From Cribrihabitans_A neustonicus (lineage in GTDB: Bacteria; Pseudomonadota; Alphaproteobacteria; Rhodobacterales; Rhodobacteraceae): a DNA stretch of 64,000 bases. A model generated the notes under the pieces. The model ran no database searches and had not been told where the DNA came from. It worked only from the letters and a program-made list of their open reading frames with translations. The stretch lies in NCBI RefSeq assembly GCF_048820895.1, contig NZ_JBMERQ010000005.1, positions 62,001-126,000 on the forward strand, given 5' to 3'. The position numbers and the translations under genes are program-made. This document shows, piece after piece, positions 61,437 to 64,000 of the stretch; the first letter of the stretch is position 1; every line of letters starts with the position of its first letter.

Positions 61437-61486
61437 GGGGGCGCGGGCACCGCTCCGCGCCCTCTGCCCCAAACGCCCGTGCCCCC
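61437..61486. terminator. Bidirectional hairpin between pxpA and the binding-protein gene
   Basis: GGGGGCGCGGGC (61437-61448) and GCCCGTGCCCCC (61475-61486) pair almost perfectly (one G-U), loop 26 nt. It lies between convergent genes and could stop both transcripts. Confidence 0.55.
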
Positions 61487-62520
61487 TAACGCTGGCGCAC
61501 CGCGCTTTGCCATTCCTCCAGGAAGCGCTGCCGCTTCTGCCCATCGAGATAGACCAACAGTCCCGGCCCGAGCTGGATCGGCCTATGCGAGCTCGGCGCT
61601 GCGGCCAGTGCGGCGGCGGGCGGGCGGAAGGGGTATTCCGGCGGCGGCGGATAGACCCAGGCAGCATTGATCAGGTGATCCGCAAAGGCACGTGCCAGCG
61701 CGGGTTCCGCCGCGCCTTTCAGCAAGACTGCCGAGCGCATCATCAAATGGGTGTGATCCTCCGGGTCGATCACCACGATCTTGTCCGCCAGATCGCGCCG
61801 CGCCCGCGCGTAGCTGCCCAGAACGTTGTAGGCCACCAGAACCTCGCCCGCCGCGACCTGCTCGATCATCCGGCCGGAACAGCAGGAAAGCCGCGGCTGC
61901 AGGCCTCCGATTACCTCCATCAGCCGCCAGTAGCTTTCCGAGGTGCGCGCATCCTGCGTGGCGAAAAGATAGCCGAGCCCGCTCTGCCTTACGTCATAGG
62001 TCGCGATCCTGCCGCGGAACCGTTCCGGTGCGGCCCGCAGAAAAGCGATCAGGTCACGCCGGGTCCGTGGTATCTCCTGCCCCTCCAGCACGCCCGCATT
62101 GACCACGAAGGACGCTGGCTCCAGCGAGAAGGCAAAAACATGCCCGCGCCACTCGCCCCAGTCCGGCACCCGCGCGGTGGCGGCGGACTGGTGCCGCAGG
62201 GTATAGCCGTCGTTTGCAAGCTTGGTCTGCAAATCCATCGCCGAGGACAGCGCGACGTCAAACCGCTCCTCTCCCTCCAGCACCGCCTTCATCACTTCGC
62301 TGCTGTTGGCCACCACATAGTCGACGGCCACCCCCGGCTGGCGTACCAGGAAGCTTTCGATCAGCGGCGCGAGGATAGCGGTGTCGGTGGTGGAGATCAC
62401 CCGCAGCACCCGGCCGTCCTGCGGACCGATCCAGCGGCGCTCCTCGGTCTCGAAGGCGTGGCCTTGGCCGCCAAGCCAAGCGAAGGCACTCAGGACAAGG
62501 GAAAGGACAAGGAAACGCAT
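61486..62520 (-). CDS. Periplasmic solute-binding protein linked to a two-component system
   Basis: A 344-residue precursor with a signal peptide (LVLSLVLSAFAWLGG). The mature part has a type-2 binding-protein fold (VLRVISTTDTAILAPLIESF; VDYVVANSSEVMKAVLEG; RLSCCSGRMIEQVAAGEVLVAYNVLGSY). No permease gene is adjacent, and its start lies 31 nt inside the kinase gene. It may therefore be the ligand sensor for the kinase rather than part of an importer. Confidence 0.82.
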   Translation of the reverse strand: MRFLVLSLVLSAFAWLGGQGHAFETEERRWIGPQDGRVLRVISTTDTAILAPLIESFLVRQPGVAVDYVVANSSEVMKAVLEGEERFDVALSSAMDLQTKLANDGYTLRHQSAATARVPDWGEWRGHVFAFSLEPASFVVNAGVLEGQEIPRTRRDLIAFLRAAPERFRGRIATYDVRQSGLGYLFATQDARTSESYWRLMEVIGGLQPRLSCCSGRMIEQVAAGEVLVAYNVLGSYARARRDLADKIVVIDPEDHTHLMMRSAVLLKGAAEPALARAFADHLINAAWVYPPPPEYPFRPPAAALAAAPSSHRPIQLGPGLLVYLDGQKRQRFLEEWQSAVRQR

Positions 62521-63875
62521 GCGCCCGCTCCGCTTTCGCTGTTCTTGATAGTGAGCTGCCCGCCATGCGCCTCCGCCACCTCCCGCGCGATGGTGAGGCC
62601 GAGACCCGAGCCGATCGTGCCGCCCGCATTGGCGCCGCGCACGAAGCGGCCGGTCAGCGCTTCGGTATCCGCCGCCCCGAAGCCGCCTGCCTCATCCTCG
62701 ACGGTGACGCAGGCCAGCCCGTCCCGCGCCGCGACCCGCAGCCACACGTCGGCCTCACGGCCCGAGTACTTGATCGCGTTATCGAGGATGTTGCGCACCG
62801 CATTCTGAATCAGGATGGCATCCCCCGGCACGGCGACATCGCCTGCGGCCTCGAAATGGAGGGCAATATCCTTCATCGCCGCGGTCGGCCGCAGCCGGCC
62901 CGCCAGTTCCCGCGCCAGCGCCGTCAGCGCCACCTCCTCGCGCTCCAGGCTGTCGGTGCGGAAGGTGACCATGGCGTGGTCCAAGAGCTGCCCCGCCGCG
63001 CGCGAGCTTTCGTCGATGGCGCGGATCATCGCGCGCAGGGCGGCGCGGTTCTCCTCCCGCTCCACCCGCAAGAGTGTGACCTCTGCCTGCGCCCGCACCG
63101 TGGCCAGCGGCGTGCGCACCCGATGCGCGGCCTCGGCGATGAAATCTTCCGACCGGGCGAGCGAGGTCTGCAGACGCGAGATGAAACTGTTGAGCGAGGC
63201 GACCAGCGGCGCCATCTCGGCGGGCACCGGGCGGGAAACCGGGCGCAGGTCCTTGGGCCCGCGGCGCGAAACCGCCTCGGTCAGCGACCGCAAGGGCGTG
63301 ATGCTGGAGCGCGCCGACCACACCGCCAGCGCCGAGGCGAGCACAAAGAACCCCGCCCCGAGAATGAGCGCAGAGCGCGACAGCCGCGCAAGCTGGGCCT
63401 GTTGCCCCGCGCGTGTCTGCGCCACCGAGACCCGCACCAGCGCTGGCGCGCCCTCCAGCGACAGCCGCCGCGACACACTCACTGCGCGGATGCTCTCGGA
63501 CTTGTACTCCGCGGTCTCGAACACCGGCTGGCCGGGCGCGGCCGTCTCCTCCCCCACCGGCAGGTCGGCATAGCCGGTGATCAAGCCCCCGGGGCCCGTC
63601 ACCCGGTAAAACACGCGGTCATCGCTCACGTTGCCGAGCATCGACAGCGCCGCGTACGGCAAATCGGCGGTAATTGTCCCGGTCTGCACCGCCACCGTGT
63701 CGAGGATCGAAGTGGCCGAAGCCAGCAGGATCCGGTCATGGCTTTCCCCCGCCAGGGTCCGCACGAAGCCCAGCATGGTGAAGAACAAAAGCGCCGCCAG
63801 AAGCGCAGCGCTGCCGACCAGCTGCAGCAGCAGCCGGCGGCGGATCGACCCCTGGACGTTGACTCCTGCGCTCAT
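62490..63875 (-). CDS. Sensor histidine kinase (TctE/QseC-like)
   Basis: A 461-residue kinase: helix near residues 12-35, a periplasmic sensor (about 36-165, 2CSK-type), a second helix, HAMP-like linker (SSITPLRSLTEAV), HisKA with H251 in AEAAHRVRTPLA, and the HATPase boxes (NILDNAIKY; DEAGGFG; GSGLGLTI). It would phosphorylate the regulator encoded just upstream. It overlaps the binding-protein gene. The ligand is unknown; a carboxylate is usual for TctE relatives. Confidence 0.92.
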   Translation of the reverse strand: MSAGVNVQGSIRRRLLLQLVGSAALLAALLFFTMLGFVRTLAGESHDRILLASATSILDTVAVQTGTITADLPYAALSMLGNVSDDRVFYRVTGPGGLITGYADLPVGEETAAPGQPVFETAEYKSESIRAVSVSRRLSLEGAPALVRVSVAQTRAGQQAQLARLSRSALILGAGFFVLASALAVWSARSSITPLRSLTEAVSRRGPKDLRPVSRPVPAEMAPLVASLNSFISRLQTSLARSEDFIAEAAHRVRTPLATVRAQAEVTLLRVEREENRAALRAMIRAIDESSRAAGQLLDHAMVTFRTDSLEREEVALTALARELAGRLRPTAAMKDIALHFEAAGDVAVPGDAILIQNAVRNILDNAIKYSGREADVWLRVAARDGLACVTVEDEAGGFGAADTEALTGRFVRGANAGGTIGSGLGLTIAREVAEAHGGQLTIKNSESGAGACVSLSFPLS

Positions 63876-64000
63876 GCCACCGTCAGCCGGTAGCCAAGAC
63901 CGCGCACCGTGGTGATCTCCACGCCGGACCCGGCGAGATGCTTGCGCAGGCGCGCCACGTAGACCTCTATCGCGTTTTCCGAAACGTCTTCCTCGTAGGA
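63872..64000 (-). CDS. OmpR/TctD-family response regulator, C-terminal end (cut by window edge)
   Basis: The minus-strand frame ending TGA at 63872-63874 gives about 42 residues, including SENAIEVYVARLRKHLAGSGVEI and VRGLGYRLTVA, which are the last helix and wing of an OmpR-type DNA-binding domain. The receiver domain is off the window. It overlaps the kinase start by 4 nt (ATGA), so regulator and kinase are coupled. Confidence 0.88.
   Translation of the reverse strand, partial: SYEEDVSENAIEVYVARLRKHLAGSGVEITTVRGLGYRLTVA

Noticed and set aside
1..64000. CRISPR arrays, tRNA/rRNA genes, insertion sequences or replication origins
   Set aside because: I found no regular spaced repeats, no tRNA-like cloverleaf or rRNA segment, no transposase and no RepA/ParA-type genes on reading both strands.

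Overview
The window is a GC-rich stretch of an alphaproteobacterial genome. The gene content points to the Roseobacter group (Rhodobacteraceae): a complete tropodithietic acid (TDA) locus, TRAP and ABC uptake systems, and FnrL-type redox boxes. I see no rRNA, tRNA, CRISPR array, insertion sequence or replication gene, so I cannot say whether this is chromosome or plasmid (tda genes of Phaeobacter and Ruegeria relatives are often plasmid-borne).

Region 1 (1-12.5 kb) looks like a low-oxygen and envelope-stress block: a Lon-like protease (cut by the left edge), a universal stress protein, a formate/nitrite-type channel, an M50-CBS membrane protease, a VIT-family transporter, a Ca2+-type P-type ATPase, a three-part ABC/HlyD export system and a small c-type cytochrome. 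FNR-type boxes with matching -10 hexamers precede the stress protein and the cytochrome. A ParDE-like toxin-antitoxin pair follows (12.7-13.4 kb).

Region 2 (13.5-29.5 kb) is a LacI-controlled catabolic island: a divergent pair (amidohydrolase, SnoaL-like protein), a CUT1-type ABC importer, four SnoaL-like proteins in all, a histidinol-dehydrogenase-like enzyme, an SDR, the LacI regulator, a bicupin, a MetE-like zinc methyltransferase, an alpha/beta hydrolase and an RraA-like protein. Many of its genes overlap by ATGA or TGATG, and two LacI operators sit 54 bp apart in the divergent promoter. I do not recognise the substrate; this is the best candidate for an undescribed pathway.

Region 3 (29.7-36 kb) is a minimal acyclic terpene-type cluster: an AtuA-like protein, carboxyltransferase and biotin-carboxylase subunits, and a divergent TetR regulator. 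A winged-helix regulator and a CHAP-domain lipoprotein follow.

Region 4 (37.7-53.4 kb) is the TDA locus: tdaA, tdaB-E, the self-resistance genes tdaR1-R3, and, on the opposite strand, paaZ2-tdaF. PaaZ2 has lost both aldehyde dehydrogenase catalytic residues but keeps the hydratase ones. Between tdaR3 and tdaF lie an SLC13 permease, a vanadium-haloperoxidase-family protein, a DoxX-like membrane protein and two more small genes. A nucleotide-sugar-epimerase-like gene flanks paaZ2.

Region 5 (53.4-64 kb) holds an NCS1 symporter and divergent GntR regulator, a TRAP transporter in line with 5-oxoprolinase genes pxpBCA, and, convergent with them, a two-component system with a periplasmic binding protein, cut by the right edge. 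5-Oxoproline is the product of the TdaR3 enzyme class, which gives a possible metabolic link between regions 4 and 5.
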